The notes: generated by a model not told the origin, from the letters alone. Shown: positions 43,795 through 54,010, counted from the first letter of the stretch. The stretch: DNA of 64,000 nt from Flavobacterium chungbukense (GCF_020805785.1 NZ_JAJGZV010000003.1:124001-188000); one strand, 5' to 3'. Numbers and translations: made by a program.

Positions 43795-46700
43795 TTAGTT
43801 CAATTTAAAATTAATCTGCATTTTTTCTAATTCCTGCAATAACTCTGTTGAAATCCTTATTTTTAAACGACGACTAGGCATCGATAATTTAGTAACCACT
43901 TTTATCTCTTCAACTTCATTGACCTCCTGAATCTTAGTGTCTTCTATAGCACTGTCTTCATTTTCATTTTCGCCTTCAAAAACAGCATCTTCAGCTTCAA
44001 AATCTGCTGGTGTTTCTACTTCTACCAATCGTTTTATTTTTTCTAATTCCATGATTTCGAAAGTCACCGAATTATCTCCTTTATTCTCATTAAATAAATG
44101 ACTTAATTTATGAATGAATTCAGGATGAAGATCTTTAATATTCAATAAAACAACTAATTTTTTAGCGAAAGCTTCTAAAATATCCTGCAGCTGACGAATC
44201 TCAACAAACTGCATTCTCGGATCCGTTTTTTTGCCAGTGTCATGATTAACCCATCCGTCTTTGATCAATATCTTTAAAAAGGCAAAATTGTTCTGAATTA
44301 AGAAATGGCGGAATTTTAAATATTCTTCACCAAAAATCTTAAACTCATAACTTTCATCATAACCTTCTAAATTGAATGCCGCCCAGCCTTTTCCATTTTT
44401 AGCTACACGATGCTGTACATTATTGATAATTCCGGCAAAGTGTAGATTTTTCCCAACATACTCATTCATACTCTTCAATGATTCCAAACGGGCGTTGCAG
44501 AAGTATTTCATTTCAAATCTAAAATCGTCTAAAGGATGTCCAGAAATATAAATCCCAACAACTTCTTTTTCTTTTGCCAATTTTTCCATCGTACTCCAGT
44601 CCTCGCACGGAGGCACAACAGGTTCCGCGATTTGCACTTCACTGGCTTCCCCGAACAAACTTACTTGAGATGAATTTTCATTTTCCTGAAACTTCGATCC
44701 ATAACGCATCGCTTTTTCGTAAAATGTAATTCCGTCACCATCATCGTGGAAATATTGTGCTCTGGTTGTTCCTTCAAAAGAATCAAAACCTCCTGCCAAA
44801 GCTAAATTCTCAATCGCTTTTTTATTGGCAGCACGAAGATCAATTCGCTTCGCCAAATCAAAAATCGATTTATATCTTCCGTCTTTTCTGTTTTCTACAA
44901 TCGTTTCTACAGCTCCAGAACCAACACCTTTAATGGCGCCCATTCCGAAACGAACGGCATAATCATCGTTTACCGTAAATTTATAGTAGGATTCGTTTAC
45001 GTCTGGACCCAAAACCTGTAATCCCATACGTTTACATTCTTCCATGAAGAAAGATACCTGTTTGATATCGTTCATGTTATTCGAAAGTACTGCTGCCATA
45101 TATTCTGCAGGGTAATGTGCTTTCAAATAAGCCGTTTGATAGGCAATCCAAGCGTAACAAGTCGAGTGCGATTTGTTGAAGGCATAACTCGCAAACGCTT
45201 CCCAGTCTTTCCAGATTTTCTCCAGAACTTTGGCATCGTGACCTTTTGCGGCCGCTTGCTCCACAAACTTAGGTTTCATTTTATCTAGTACGTCTTTTTG
45301 TTTTTTACCCATCGCTTTACGTAAGACGTCGGCCTCACCCTTTGTAAATCCTGCCAAAGACTGAGACAAAAGCATTACCTGCTCTTGGTAAACCGTAATT
45401 CCGTACGTTTCAGATAAATATTCTGCACAAGCATCTAAATCGTATTTGATTTCTTCATCACCATTTTTTCTTCGAACGAAAGACGGAATATACTCCAAAG
45501 GTCCCGGACGATACAGTGCATTCATGGCAATTAAATCTCCAAAAACCGTTGGCTTCAGATCTTTCATGTATTTCTGCATCCCAGGTGACTCGTATTGGAA
45601 GATTCCAACGGTTTCACCTCTTTGGAAAAGCGCATACGTTTCTTCATCATCGATTGGAAAAGTGTCTGGATCCAGATCTTTTCCTGTTCTGTATTTTACC
45701 AGTTTTACGGTGTCTTTTATCAGCGTAAGGGTCTTCAGACCCAAGAAGTCCATTTTCAGCAATCCGGCACTTTCTGCCACCGAGTTGTCAAACTGTGTTA
45801 CATATAAATCAGAATCTTTCGCAGTTGTAACCGGAACGTAATTCGTAATATCCGATGGCGTAATAATTACCCCACAGGCGTGAATTCCGGTATTACGCAT
45901 CGATCCTTCCAGAATTTTTGCCTGCTGAATGGTTTCTCCTGCCAAATCATCTTCATTGGCAATTGCGATTAATTCTTTTACATTATCAAATTCGTCAGAA
46001 CGAAGCGCTTTTTTAACCTCATCTTCACTCTCAGAAATAAAACGCGCCAAATTCCATTTTGACGGCATCATTCCTGGAATCAGTTTTGCAATTCTATCGG
46101 CTTCGAACAACGGTAAATCCAGTACACGAGCCGTATCACGAATTGCCGATTTGGTTGCCATTTTACCATAAGTGATAATCTGCGCCACCTGTTTTTGACC
46201 ATATTTGTTGATTACATAATCCATTACACGTCCACGACCCTCGTCATCAAAGTCAATATCAATATCGGGCATCGATACACGGTCAGGATTTAGGAAACGC
46301 TCAAAAAGTAAGTCGTATTTAATCGGGTCAATATTGGTAATTCCTAAACAATAGGCAACAGCAGAACCCGCTGCAGATCCACGTCCTGGCCCTACCGATA
46401 CGTCCATTTTTCTAGCCTCGGCAATGAAATCCTGTACAATCAAAAAGTAACCTGGATATCCAGAATTCGAAATTGTCAGCAATTCAAAATCCAAACGTTC
46501 CTGAATCGATTCGGTTATTACGCCATATCTTCTTTCAGCTCCTCGCATTGTAAGATCACGCAAATACGCATTTTCACCACGAACACCATTGTCTTTTTCA
46601 TCCTCAGGATCAACAAATTCTTCTGGGATATCAAACTTCGGAAGCAATACATCTCTGTAAAGTGAATAGCCTTCTACCTTATCAATAACCTCCTGAATGT

Positions 46701-48330
46701 TGATAATCGCTTCGGGTAAATCAGAAAAGAGTTTTTTCATCTCTGCTTCCGATTTAAAATAGTATTCCTGATTTGGAAGTCCGTAGCGATAACCACGTCC
46801 ACGTCCAATAGGTGTTGCCTGCTTTTCACCGTCTTTTACACAAAGTAAAATATCGTGCGCATTGGCATCTTCTTTATTTAAATAATAAGTATTATTAGTA
46901 GCAATTAATTTGACGTTGTGCTTTTGCGAAAATTCAATCAGGGTTTTGTTGACACGATTTTCATCTTCCTGATTGTGGCGCATCACTTCCAGATAGAAAT
47001 CTTCACCAAATTGTTCCTTCCACCAAATTAAAGCTTCTTCGGCTTGGTTTTCACCAATGTTCAGGATTTTACTCGGAATTTCTCCGTATAAATTCCCAGA
47101 CAAAACCATAATATCACCTTTGTATTGTTCGACAATCTTTTTGTCAATCCTCGGTACATAATAAAATCCTTCGGTGTAGGCAATCGAAGCCATTTTGGCC
47201 AGATTATGATAACCAGCTTTATTTTTAGCCATTAAAACAACCTGATAACCGTTGTCTTTTTTGCTTTTATCTAAATGGTTTTCACAGATATTAAATTCAC
47301 AGCCAACAATTGGTTTTACTTCAGTTTCAGTTGGTTCTTCTCCAGCTTCCACTAAAGCTTTATTTTTTCCAGAAGCTGCTTTGTTGTGGTTCATAACGGC
47401 GCTCACAAAGTGAAAAGCTCCCATCATGTTTCCAGTATCGGTCATGGCTACGGCCGGCATTCCATTTTTGGCTGCAGCCGCAACAATATTTCCAATTCCG
47501 ATAGTTGATTGAAGTACCGAAAACTGTGTATGATTGTGTAAATGCGCAAATTTTGCTGCTTTAAAATCAGCTTTATCTTCTTCTGAAACGACATTTTGCT
47601 GCCCTTCTCCAGCCAAAGCTTTAAGCTGTTCTCTGATTTTATCAGAAGCCGCTTTTAAGTTGATGTGTTTTAAACCAATCAGCTTAAATGGCTCCGCATT
47701 TCTTTCTTGAAAATCTTTGAAATACTCCTTCGGAACATCTAATTCTTCTTTGGTAAAAACTTCTCTTCTAACCAATTCCAAAAAGCAACGTGTAGTTGCC
47801 TCAACGTCGGCAGTTGCGTTGTGCGCTTCCGCGAATGGCTGGTCGAAAAGATAGCTGTGTAATTCAGTCAGCGTTGGCAATTTGAATTTTCCTCCACGAC
47901 CTCCAGGAAGCTGTAATAAAGAAGCGGTAACTTCGGTACAAGTATCCAAGACAGGCATTGAACTCATTTGAGACTCCACTCCCATTCTATGGAATTCAGC
48001 TCCCATAATATTAACGTCAAAACCTAAATTCTGTCCAACGATAAATTTGGTTTTGCTTAAAGCGATATTGAATTTTTCTAAAACTTCGGCCAACGAGATT
48101 CCATCGGCTTCAGCCAATTCAGTCGAGATTCCGTGAATACGTTCGGCATCATACGGAATATTAAATCCTTCTGGTTTTACCAAATAATCCTGATGCTCAA
48201 TAAGCTGTCCCATTTCGTCATGAAGCTGCCACGCAATCTGTATACAGCGAGGCCAGTTATCAGAATCGGTTATTGGGGCATCCCAGCGTTTTGGTAATCC
48301 GGTTGTTTCGGTATCGAATATTAAATACAT
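43795..48330 (-). CDS. dnaE: DNA polymerase III alpha subunit with fused exonuclease
   Basis: The protein is 1511 residues from the ATG at 48330; an earlier in-frame start adds 23 residues with no exonuclease homology. An N-terminal DEDDh proofreading exonuclease has FDTETTGLP, GQNLGFDVN and HNATADVEATTR. A PHP domain starts near 260 (AHLHNHTQFS). The polymerase has PDIDIDFDDEGR near 690. HhH/OB segments and an acidic C-terminal region follow. In most bacteria exonuclease and polymerase are separate (DnaQ, DnaE); the fusion is typical of this phylum. It is the main replicative polymerase. Confidence 0.95.
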   Translation of the reverse strand: MYLIFDTETTGLPKRWDAPITDSDNWPRCIQIAWQLHDEMGQLIEHQDYLVKPEGFNIPYDAERIHGISTELAEADGISLAEVLEKFNIALSKTKFIVGQNLGFDVNIMGAEFHRMGVESQMSSMPVLDTCTEVTASLLQLPGGRGGKFKLPTLTELHSYLFDQPFAEAHNATADVEATTRCFLELVRREVFTKEELDVPKEYFKDFQERNAEPFKLIGLKHINLKAASDKIREQLKALAGEGQQNVVSEEDKADFKAAKFAHLHNHTQFSVLQSTIGIGNIVAAAAKNGMPAVAMTDTGNMMGAFHFVSAVMNHNKAASGKNKALVEAGEEPTETEVKPIVGCEFNICENHLDKSKKDNGYQVVLMAKNKAGYHNLAKMASIAYTEGFYYVPRIDKKIVEQYKGDIMVLSGNLYGEIPSKILNIGENQAEEALIWWKEQFGEDFYLEVMRHNQEDENRVNKTLIEFSQKHNVKLIATNNTYYLNKEDANAHDILLCVKDGEKQATPIGRGRGYRYGLPNQEYYFKSEAEMKKLFSDLPEAIINIQEVIDKVEGYSLYRDVLLPKFDIPEEFVDPEDEKDNGVRGENAYLRDLTMRGAERRYGVITESIQERLDFELLTISNSGYPGYFLIVQDFIAEARKMDVSVGPGRGSAAGSAVAYCLGITNIDPIKYDLLFERFLNPDRVSMPDIDIDFDDEGRGRVMDYVINKYGQKQVAQIITYGKMATKSAIRDTARVLDLPLFEADRIAKLIPGMMPSKWNLARFISESEDEVKKALRSDEFDNVKELIAIANEDDLAGETIQQAKILEGSMRNTGIHACGVIITPSDITNYVPVTTAKDSDLYVTQFDNSVAESAGLLKMDFLGLKTLTLIKDTVKLVKYRTGKDLDPDTFPIDDEETYALFQRGETVGIFQYESPGMQKYMKDLKPTVFGDLIAMNALYRPGPLEYIPSFVRRKNGDEEIKYDLDACAEYLSETYGITVYQEQVMLLSQSLAGFTKGEADVLRKAMGKKQKDVLDKMKPKFVEQAAAKGHDAKVLEKIWKDWEAFASYAFNKSHSTCYAWIAYQTAYLKAHYPAEYMAAVLSNNMNDIKQVSFFMEECKRMGLQVLGPDVNESYYKFTVNDDYAVRFGMGAIKGVGSGAVETIVENRKDGRYKSIFDLAKRIDLRAANKKAIENLALAGGFDSFEGTTRAQYFHDDGDGITFYEKAMRYGSKFQENENSSQVSLFGEASEVQIAEPVVPPCEDWSTMEKLAKEKEVVGIYISGHPLDDFRFEMKYFCNARLESLKSMNEYVGKNLHFAGIINNVQHRVAKNGKGWAAFNLEGYDESYEFKIFGEEYLKFRHFLIQNNFAFLKILIKDGWVNHDTGKKTDPRMQFVEIRQLQDILEAFAKKLVVLLNIKDLHPEFIHKLSHLFNENKGDNSVTFEIMELEKIKRLVEVETPADFEAEDAVFEGENENEDSAIEDTKIQEVNEVEEIKVVTKLSMPSRRLKIRISTELLQELEKMQINFKLN

Positions 48331-48900
48331 AGAGTTGTAAAAGTCAAATTTTAAAGTCCCAAATCCCAATTCACTCACATTGCAAAACATTGACAACATG
48401 AAACATAACTAAATGCGAAATGAAAAATGGAAGGAATTCAAATTTACGATTTTTTTGGAGATAGAAAACGGATAAATTCTTAAAATAACATTCTTATATA
48501 TTCGTTAGATTTTCTCTTAAAATTCATAAAATTTGATAAAAATACACTTCTTGGATGTCGTAGTATTTTGATGTTTTATTGAATCTAAATAACGTTCAAA
48601 AATCTCCTTTAAAAGCTTTAAAAAAACGAAAAAGCATTCTTTTTGCAAAAATTCCAAAACTAACAATTATTACTATTTTTATTCATTTTGTTAGATTTTT
48701 TCAAATAAAACCCTATATTTTATAGTGATTTTGAGATAAATTTGCAAACTATTAAAACAAAAAACAAACAAGGAAAATTAAAGCCGAAAAGAAAAAATTA
48801 AATCAATTTCTTTATCATTTTTCTGTCAAATTTTAGTCTGCAAAAGCGGTTTCGCAATTTGTAAATTAGTTTGGGTATCGTATATAATGAAATATCGAAA
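48331..48900. other. AT-rich gap before the leu promoter
   Basis: This is a 570-bp stretch between dnaE and the leu operon promoter. It is strongly AT-rich, with no ORF, repeat or RNA gene seen. A minus-strand TAAATTTG (48439-48446) is a candidate -7 for dnaE, and TAAATTTG at 48737-48744 may be an extra plus-strand -7 element. Confidence 0.4.
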
Positions 48901-48930
48901 TTGACGCTTTTTTATCTTTTTTTACTTTTG
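48901..48930 (+). promoter_or_regulatory. Promoter of the leu operon
   Basis: TTG at 48901-48903, a 19-bp spacer and TACTTTTG at 48923-48930 match the flavobacterial consensus exactly. The leuC start codon is 65 bp downstream, with an 8-codon uORF between. Confidence 0.7.
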
Positions 48931-48943
48931 TTTTGCTATTATA

Positions 48944-48970
48944 ATGAACAGGGAATTGCTGTGGTTATAG
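48944..48970 (+). CDS. Possible leucine leader peptide (uORF, 8 codons)
   Basis: The frame ATG to TAG encodes MNRELLWL: three of eight codons are leucine (TTG, CTG, TTA), two adjacent. It lies between the leu promoter and leuC, 25 bp before the leuC ATG, and would begin only about seven bases after transcription starts. Leu-rich peptides control leu operons in other bacteria by ribosome stalling. No terminator hairpin lies between it and leuC, so if it acts it does so by another route. Chance cannot be excluded. Confidence 0.4.
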   Translation: MNRELLWL

Positions 48971-48995
48971 AAATTACAATTAAAAAAAATAAAAA

Positions 48996-50390
48996 ATGAG
49001 TAAGACATTATTTGACAAAGTATGGGATTCACATGTAGTGCGTAAAATTGAAGATGGGCCAGATGTGTTTTTTATTGATCGCCATTTCATTCATGAAGTT
49101 ACGAGTCCTGTTGCTTTTTTAGGATTAAAATCAAGAGGCGTTAACGTTTTATACCCACAGCGTACTTTTGCAACTGCCGACCACAATACACCAACCATAA
49201 ACCAACATTTACCAGTTCAAGATCCGCTTTCTGCTAATCAGCTTCAAGCTCTTGAAGATAATGCAAATGAATACGGAATTTCGCACTGGGGATTAGGTCA
49301 CCAAAAAAATGGAATTGTACACGTAGTTGGTCCTGAAAACGGAATTACTTTGCCAGGTGCTACTATTGTATGTGGAGATTCACATACGTCTACTCACGGT
49401 GCTTTTGGAGCTATCGCTTTTGGTATAGGAACTTCTGAGGTTGAGATGGTTTTGTCTACTCAATGTATTATGCAGCCTAAACCAAAGAAAATGCGTATTA
49501 ACGTAAACGGTCAATTAAGTAAAGGTGTCGGTCCAAAAGACGTTGCACTTTACATTATTGCGCAATTAACTACTTCTGGAGGAACAGGATATTTTGTTGA
49601 ATATGCTGGTGATGTTTTTGAAAACATGACTATGGAAGGTCGTATGACAGTTTGTAATTTAAGTATCGAAATGGGTGCTCGTGGAGGAATGATTGCTCCT
49701 GACCAAACTACTTTCGATTTCCTTGAAGGAAGATTATACGCTCCAAAAGGTGAAGCTTGGACAAAAGCTGTTGAATATTGGAAAACACTAAAAACGGATG
49801 CTGATGCTGTTTTTGATGCTGAATTAAATATCAAAGCTGAAGACATCGAACCAATGATTACTTATGGTACAAACCCTGGAATGGGAATTGGTATCACAAA
49901 ACATATTCCGTCTGCCAACCAAGTTGAAGGTGGTGAAGAAACTTACAAAAAATCTTTAGCTTACATGGGCTTCAACGAAGACGATGTAATGATTGGAAAA
50001 CAAATCGATTATGTTTTCTTGGGAAGTTGTACAAACGGACGTATTGAAGATTTTAGAGCTTTTGCTGAAATTGTAAAAGGAAGAAAAAAAGCAGATAATG
50101 TTACCGCTTGGTTAGTTCCAGGTTCTCACGTTGTTGAAGCGCAGATTAAAGAAGAAGGAATTTTAGACATCCTGACTGAAGCTGGTTTTGTATTACGTCA
50201 GCCGGGTTGTTCAGCTTGTTTAGCAATGAACGATGATAAAGTTCCTGCTGGAAAATATGCAGTAAGTACTTCAAACAGAAACTTTGAAGGTCGTCAAGGT
50301 CCTGGTTCAAGAACGCTTTTAGCAAGTCCAATTATGGCTGCTGCTGCTGCTGTCACAGGAAAACTAACAGATCCTAGGGAATTATTCTAA
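48996..50390 (+). CDS. leuC: 3-isopropylmalate dehydratase large subunit
   Basis: The 464-residue protein is the Fe-S half of the enzyme that isomerises 2- to 3-isopropylmalate in leucine synthesis. It has the substrate segment [22 protein letters not shown], the cluster cysteine in [13 protein letters not shown] and the pair in [12 protein letters not shown]. The length matches the bacterial LeuC group. It is the first gene of the leuC-leuD-leuA/cimA-leuB operon and follows a good promoter. Confidence 0.97.
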   Translation: MSKTLFDKVWDSHVVRKIEDGPDVFFIDRHFIHEVTSPVAFLGLKSRGVNVLYPQRTFATADHNTPTINQHLPVQDPLSANQLQALEDNANEYGISHWGLGHQKNGIVHVVGPENGITLPGATIVCGDSHTSTHGAFGAIAFGIGTSEVEMVLSTQCIMQPKPKKMRINVNGQLSKGVGPKDVALYIIAQLTTSGGTGYFVEYAGDVFENMTMEGRMTVCNLSIEMGARGGMIAPDQTTFDFLEGRLYAPKGEAWTKAVEYWKTLKTDADAVFDAELNIKAEDIEPMITYGTNPGMGIGITKHIPSANQVEGGEETYKKSLAYMGFNEDDVMIGKQIDYVFLGSCTNGRIEDFRAFAEIVKGRKKADNVTAWLVPGSHVVEAQIKEEGILDILTEAGFVLRQPGCSACLAMNDDKVPAGKYAVSTSNRNFEGRQGPGSRTLLASPIMAAAAAVTGKLTDPRELF

Positions 50391-50395
50391 TTCCC

Positions 50396-50532
50396 GCTGT
50401 AAGCTTTAAGCAATAGGCTTTAAGCTTTTTACAGCAACTTGAAAAGGCTTAGAGCTTATAGCTTACTGCCTAAAGCAAAAATAATAATACACTGTAGGAA
50501 AAGCCTAAAGCTTACAGCCTACAGCCTAAAGC
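50396..50532. repeat. Inverted-repeat element between leuC and leuD
   Basis: GCTGTAAGCTTTAAGC at the left pairs with GCTTAAAG/GCTTACAGC-type copies at the right (AAGCCTAAAGCTTACAGCC, 50501-50519). The motif GCCTAAAGC occurs three times. An in-frame ATG within it (50439) is not the leuD start. It is likely another dispersed palindrome. Confidence 0.65.
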
Positions 50533-50540
50533 AAAAAACA

Positions 50541-51137
50541 ATGGCATACGATAAATTTACTATACTTACCAGCAGTGCAGTGCCACTGCCAATTGAGAAC
50601 GTTGATACAGATCAAATCATTCCAGCTCGTTTCTTAAAAGCTACAAAACGTGAAGGTTTTGGAGACAACCTTTTTAGAGACTGGAGATATAATGGAGACG
50701 ATACTCCAAAAGCTGATTTCGTTTTAAACGATTCAACTTATTCAGGAAAAATTTTGGTTGGAGGAAAAAACTTCGGTTCTGGATCTTCAAGAGAGCACGC
50801 TGCATGGGCAGTTTACGATTACGGATTCCGTGCTGTAGTTTCTAGTTTCTTTGCGGATATCTTCAAAGGAAACTGTTTGAATATTGGTGTTTTGCCAGTA
50901 CAAATCAGCCCAGAATTTGCTGAAACTATTTTCAAAGCGATTGAAGCTGATCCAAAAACAGAATTAGAAATCAATCTTCCAAACCAAACGATTACTTTAT
51001 TATCAACTGGTCAGCAAGAATCTTTTGCTATCAACGGATACAAAAAGAACAATATGATCAATGGTTTTGATGATATTGACTATTTACAAGATATGAAAGA
51101 AGATATCAAAGCTTTTGCTGATAAACTTCCTTACTAA
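50541..51137 (+). CDS. leuD: 3-isopropylmalate dehydratase small subunit
   Basis: The 198-residue protein starts AYDKFTILTSSAVPLPIENVDTDQIIPARFL, typical of LeuD, and has the swivelling-domain motif GKNFGSGSSREHAAWAVYDYGF. Together with LeuC it forms the isomerase. The ATG at 50541 is the family start; the 34-residue extension from 50439 reads through repeat sequence. A terminator-like hairpin follows, before the leuA-like gene. Confidence 0.96.
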   Translation: MAYDKFTILTSSAVPLPIENVDTDQIIPARFLKATKREGFGDNLFRDWRYNGDDTPKADFVLNDSTYSGKILVGGKNFGSGSSREHAAWAVYDYGFRAVVSSFFADIFKGNCLNIGVLPVQISPEFAETIFKAIEADPKTELEINLPNQTITLLSTGQQESFAINGYKKNNMINGFDDIDYLQDMKEDIKAFADKLPY

Positions 51138-51159
51138 AAAAATCAGGTCTAGTCCTTTG

Positions 51160-51192
51160 AGACCCGACAGGTTTTTAAAACTTGTCGGGTCT
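51160..51192 (+). terminator. Hairpin after leuD, repeat-like
   Basis: AGACCCGACAGGTTTT pairs with AAAACTTGTCGGGTCT, one G-U included, and is followed by TTATAAG. The arm resembles the 3833-3866 hairpin (AGACC..ACAG.TTT). It lies inside the leu operon and might reduce expression of the downstream genes. Confidence 0.65.
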
Positions 51193-51259
51193 TTATAAGT
51201 TAAACAACCAAGACAACACAACAAAAATTTACCTTATAAAAGGAATTTAGAATATCAAT

Positions 51260-52780
51260 ATGGAAAAAAGAAAAATTGAAATAATGGATACGACACTCCG
51301 TGATGGTGAACAAACCTCAGGAGTATCATTTTCTGCTGCAGAAAAACTGACCATTGCACAATTGTTGTTGGAGGAATTAAATATTGATAGAATTGAAATT
51401 GCATCGGCACGTGTGAGTGAAGGAGAATTTAATGCCGTAAAAAGCATCACTTCATGGGCTGAATTAAAAGGATATACCAACAGAATTGAAGTTTTAACTT
51501 TCGTTGACGGTGGTGTATCAATCGACTGGATGAAAAGATCTGGTGCAAAAGTGCAGAATTTATTGACCAAAGGTTCAATGAATCACTTAACACATCAATT
51601 AAAAAAAACTCCAGAACAGCATTTTTCTGAAATTGCACAAATCATTACTTTAGCTAAAGAAAATGACATTGAGACGAATGTTTACCTGGAAGACTGGAGC
51701 AACGGAATGCGAAATTCTCCTGATTATGTTTTTCAATTTCTAGATTTTTTATCGACTCAGCCAATTAAAAGAATCTTACTTCCTGACACTTTAGGCGTTT
51801 TAATTCCATCTTTGACTTTTGAATTTATTTCAAAAATTAAAACAAAATATCCACAGATTCATTTTGATTTTCATGCTCATAATGATTACGATTTAAGTGT
51901 TGCCAATGTGATGGAAGCTATAAAAGCGGGTATAAATGGACTTCACGTTACTGTAAACGGAATGGGAGAACGTGCCGGAAATGCACCTCTTGAAAGTACT
52001 GTTGCCGTAATCAACGATTATCTTCCAGAAGTAAAAATCAACATCAAAGAAACGTCTTTATATTCTGTAAGCAAATTGGTTGAAACTTTTACAGGTTATA
52101 GAATTCCTGCCAACAAACCAATTGTCGGTGATAATGTTTTTACACAGACAGCTGGAATTCACGCTGACGGTGACAACAAAAATAATTTATATTTTAATGA
52201 TTTACTTCCAGAACGTTTTGGAAGAAAAAGAAAATACGCTTTAGGAAAAACCTCTGGAAAAGCCAACATCGAAAAAAACCTTCAGGAATTAGGTTTACAA
52301 CTAAATCAAGAAGATTTGAAATTGGTTACTCAAAGAATTATCGAATTGGGCGATAAAAAAGAAACCGTAACGAAAGAAGATCTTCCATACATTATTTCTG
52401 ATGTTTTGGACAGCCATACTTACGAAGAAAAGATTACTATTCAATCGTATATGCTGGTTCATTCTAAAGGAATGCGTCCATCTACTACTTTATCATTAAA
52501 TCTTAATGGAGAAATAATCGAAGAAAATGCGCAAGGAGACGGTCAATTTGATGCTTTTATGAATGCTTTATCTAAAATTTACAAAAGCAAGAAACTGACG
52601 CTTCCAAAATTAATAGATTATGCAGTAAGAATCCCTCCTGGAAGTAGTTCCGATGCATTGTGCGAAACCATTATTACATGGGTTAATAACGGAAAAGAAT
52701 TTAAAACCCGCGGATTAGACTCAGATCAAACCGTTGCAGCGATAATTGCAACACAGAAAATGCTTAATATTATAACTTAA
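51260..52780 (+). CDS. 2-isopropylmalate synthase / citramalate synthase family enzyme
   Basis: The 506-residue enzyme is a DRE-TIM metallolyase with TTLRDGEQTSGVSFSAAEK, metal ligands in HFDFHAHNDYDLSVAN and the GMGERAGNAPLE motif. A C-terminal LeuA-type regulatory domain starts near residue 375. It condenses acetyl-CoA with a 2-keto acid. It could be LeuA (2-ketoisovalerate) or CimA (pyruvate, giving isoleucine via citramalate); the stretch ASARVSEGEF differs from typical E. coli-type LeuA. Both need LeuCDB, so the operon does not settle it. Leucine or isoleucine should inhibit it through the C-terminal domain. Confidence 0.8.
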   Translation: MEKRKIEIMDTTLRDGEQTSGVSFSAAEKLTIAQLLLEELNIDRIEIASARVSEGEFNAVKSITSWAELKGYTNRIEVLTFVDGGVSIDWMKRSGAKVQNLLTKGSMNHLTHQLKKTPEQHFSEIAQIITLAKENDIETNVYLEDWSNGMRNSPDYVFQFLDFLSTQPIKRILLPDTLGVLIPSLTFEFISKIKTKYPQIHFDFHAHNDYDLSVANVMEAIKAGINGLHVTVNGMGERAGNAPLESTVAVINDYLPEVKINIKETSLYSVSKLVETFTGYRIPANKPIVGDNVFTQTAGIHADGDNKNNLYFNDLLPERFGRKRKYALGKTSGKANIEKNLQELGLQLNQEDLKLVTQRIIELGDKKETVTKEDLPYIISDVLDSHTYEEKITIQSYMLVHSKGMRPSTTLSLNLNGEIIEENAQGDGQFDAFMNALSKIYKSKKLTLPKLIDYAVRIPPGSSSDALCETIITWVNNGKEFKTRGLDSDQTVAAIIATQKMLNIIT

Positions 52781-52788
52781 TATAGTTG

Positions 52789-52875
52789 CAAAGTTTCAAA
52801 GTAACAAAGTGACAAAGATTTTAGTCTGCTTTTAAAAACTTTGAAACTTTGTCACTTTGTCACTTTGTCACTTTG
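52789..52875. repeat. CTTTGTCA repeat and inverted repeat before leuB
   Basis: CAAAGTTTCAAAGT at the left is complementary to ACTTTGAAACTTTG at the right, and the 8-bp unit CTTTGTCA is repeated three times at the right. An in-frame TTG inside (52849) is not the leuB start. Confidence 0.7.
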
Positions 52876-52896
52876 AACCTTAATAACACATATAGA

Positions 52897-53952
52897 ATGA
52901 AATTAAACATAGCCCTTTTAGCCGGAGACGGAATCGGACCAGAAGTAATTGAGCAAGCAGTAAAAGTATCAGATGCTATTGCACAAAAATTCGGACATGA
53001 AATTACTTGGAAACCAGCTTTAACTGGTGCTGCCGCAATTGATGCAGTAGGTGAACCTTATCCAGATTCAACACATGAAGTTTGTAAAAATGCTGATGCC
53101 GTTCTTTTTGGCGCAATTGGTCACCCTAAATACGATAACGATCCTTCAGCACCAGTGCGACCAGAACAAGGTTTATTAAAAATGCGTAAAGCATTAGGCT
53201 TGTTCGCAAACGTAAGACCAACTTTTACATTCCCTTCTTTGTTAGATAAATCTCCTTTAAAAAGAGAAAGAATCGAAGGAACTGATTTAGTTTTCTTAAG
53301 AGAATTAACTGGTGGGATTTACTTTGGAGAAAAAGGAAGAAAAGACAACGGAGATACTGCTTTTGACAACTGTGTTTACACACGTGCAGAAGTACAGCGT
53401 TTAGCTAAAAAAGGTTTCGAATTAGCAATGACACGTTCTAAAAAATTATGTTGTGTTGATAAAGCAAACGTTTTGGAAACGTCTCGTTTGTGGAGAGAAA
53501 CAGTTCAGGCAATGGAAAAAGATTATCCAGAGGTTGAAGTTAGCTACGAATTTGTTGATGCTGTAGCAATGCGTTTGGTACAATGGCCAAATTCTTATGA
53601 TGTATTAATTACTGAAAATTTATTCGGAGATATCTTAACAGATGAAGCTTCTGTAATTTCAGGCTCAATGGGATTAATGCCTTCTGCCTCTATGGGAGCT
53701 GAAGTATCTTTATTCGAACCTATTCACGGTTCTTACCCACAAGCTACTGGATTAAATATCGCAAACCCAATGGCAACCGTTTTATCTGCCGCTATGATGT
53801 TCGAAAACTTCGGATTGACGGAAGAAGGAAAAACAATGAGAGATGCAGTAAATAAAGCTTTAGAAGCTGGAGTAGTTACTGAAGATTTAGCAGATGGAGG
53901 CAAAGCATACGGTACTAAAGAAGTTGGCGACTGGCTAGCTGCAAATATCTAA
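52897..53952 (+). CDS. leuB: 3-isopropylmalate dehydrogenase
   Basis: The 351-residue enzyme oxidises and decarboxylates 3-isopropylmalate to 2-ketoisocaproate with NAD. It has the start [20 protein letters not shown], the substrate arginines in [10 protein letters not shown] and [15 protein letters not shown], the [15 protein letters not shown] segment and the NAD-binding [11 protein letters not shown]. The length is normal. It ends the leu operon, close to a perfect-looking palindrome. Confidence 0.97.
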   Translation: MKLNIALLAGDGIGPEVIEQAVKVSDAIAQKFGHEITWKPALTGAAAIDAVGEPYPDSTHEVCKNADAVLFGAIGHPKYDNDPSAPVRPEQGLLKMRKALGLFANVRPTFTFPSLLDKSPLKRERIEGTDLVFLRELTGGIYFGEKGRKDNGDTAFDNCVYTRAEVQRLAKKGFELAMTRSKKLCCVDKANVLETSRLWRETVQAMEKDYPEVEVSYEFVDAVAMRLVQWPNSYDVLITENLFGDILTDEASVISGSMGLMPSASMGAEVSLFEPIHGSYPQATGLNIANPMATVLSAAMMFENFGLTEEGKTMRDAVNKALEAGVVTEDLADGGKAYGTKEVGDWLAANI

Positions 53953-53963
53953 TTATTTTTATC

Positions 53964-53991
53964 GTAGAGGCGCACTGCAGTGCGTCTCTAC
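53964..53991. repeat. 28-bp palindrome after leuB
   Basis: GTAGAGGCGCACTG and CAGTGCGTCTCTAC form an almost perfect palindrome with one G-T pair and a central GCACTGCAGTGC. No T-run follows. It resembles a dispersed flavobacterial palindrome rather than a terminator. Confidence 0.75.
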
Positions 53992-54010
53992 AGAAAAATT
54001 ACCACATAAA

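Noticed and set aside
50439..50540. Upstream ATG of leuD
   Set aside because: The extension is translated from a palindromic repeat; the LeuD start is at 50541.
52849..52896. Upstream TTG of leuB
   Set aside because: It lies in the CTTTGTCA repeat; LeuB begins at the ATG at 52897.
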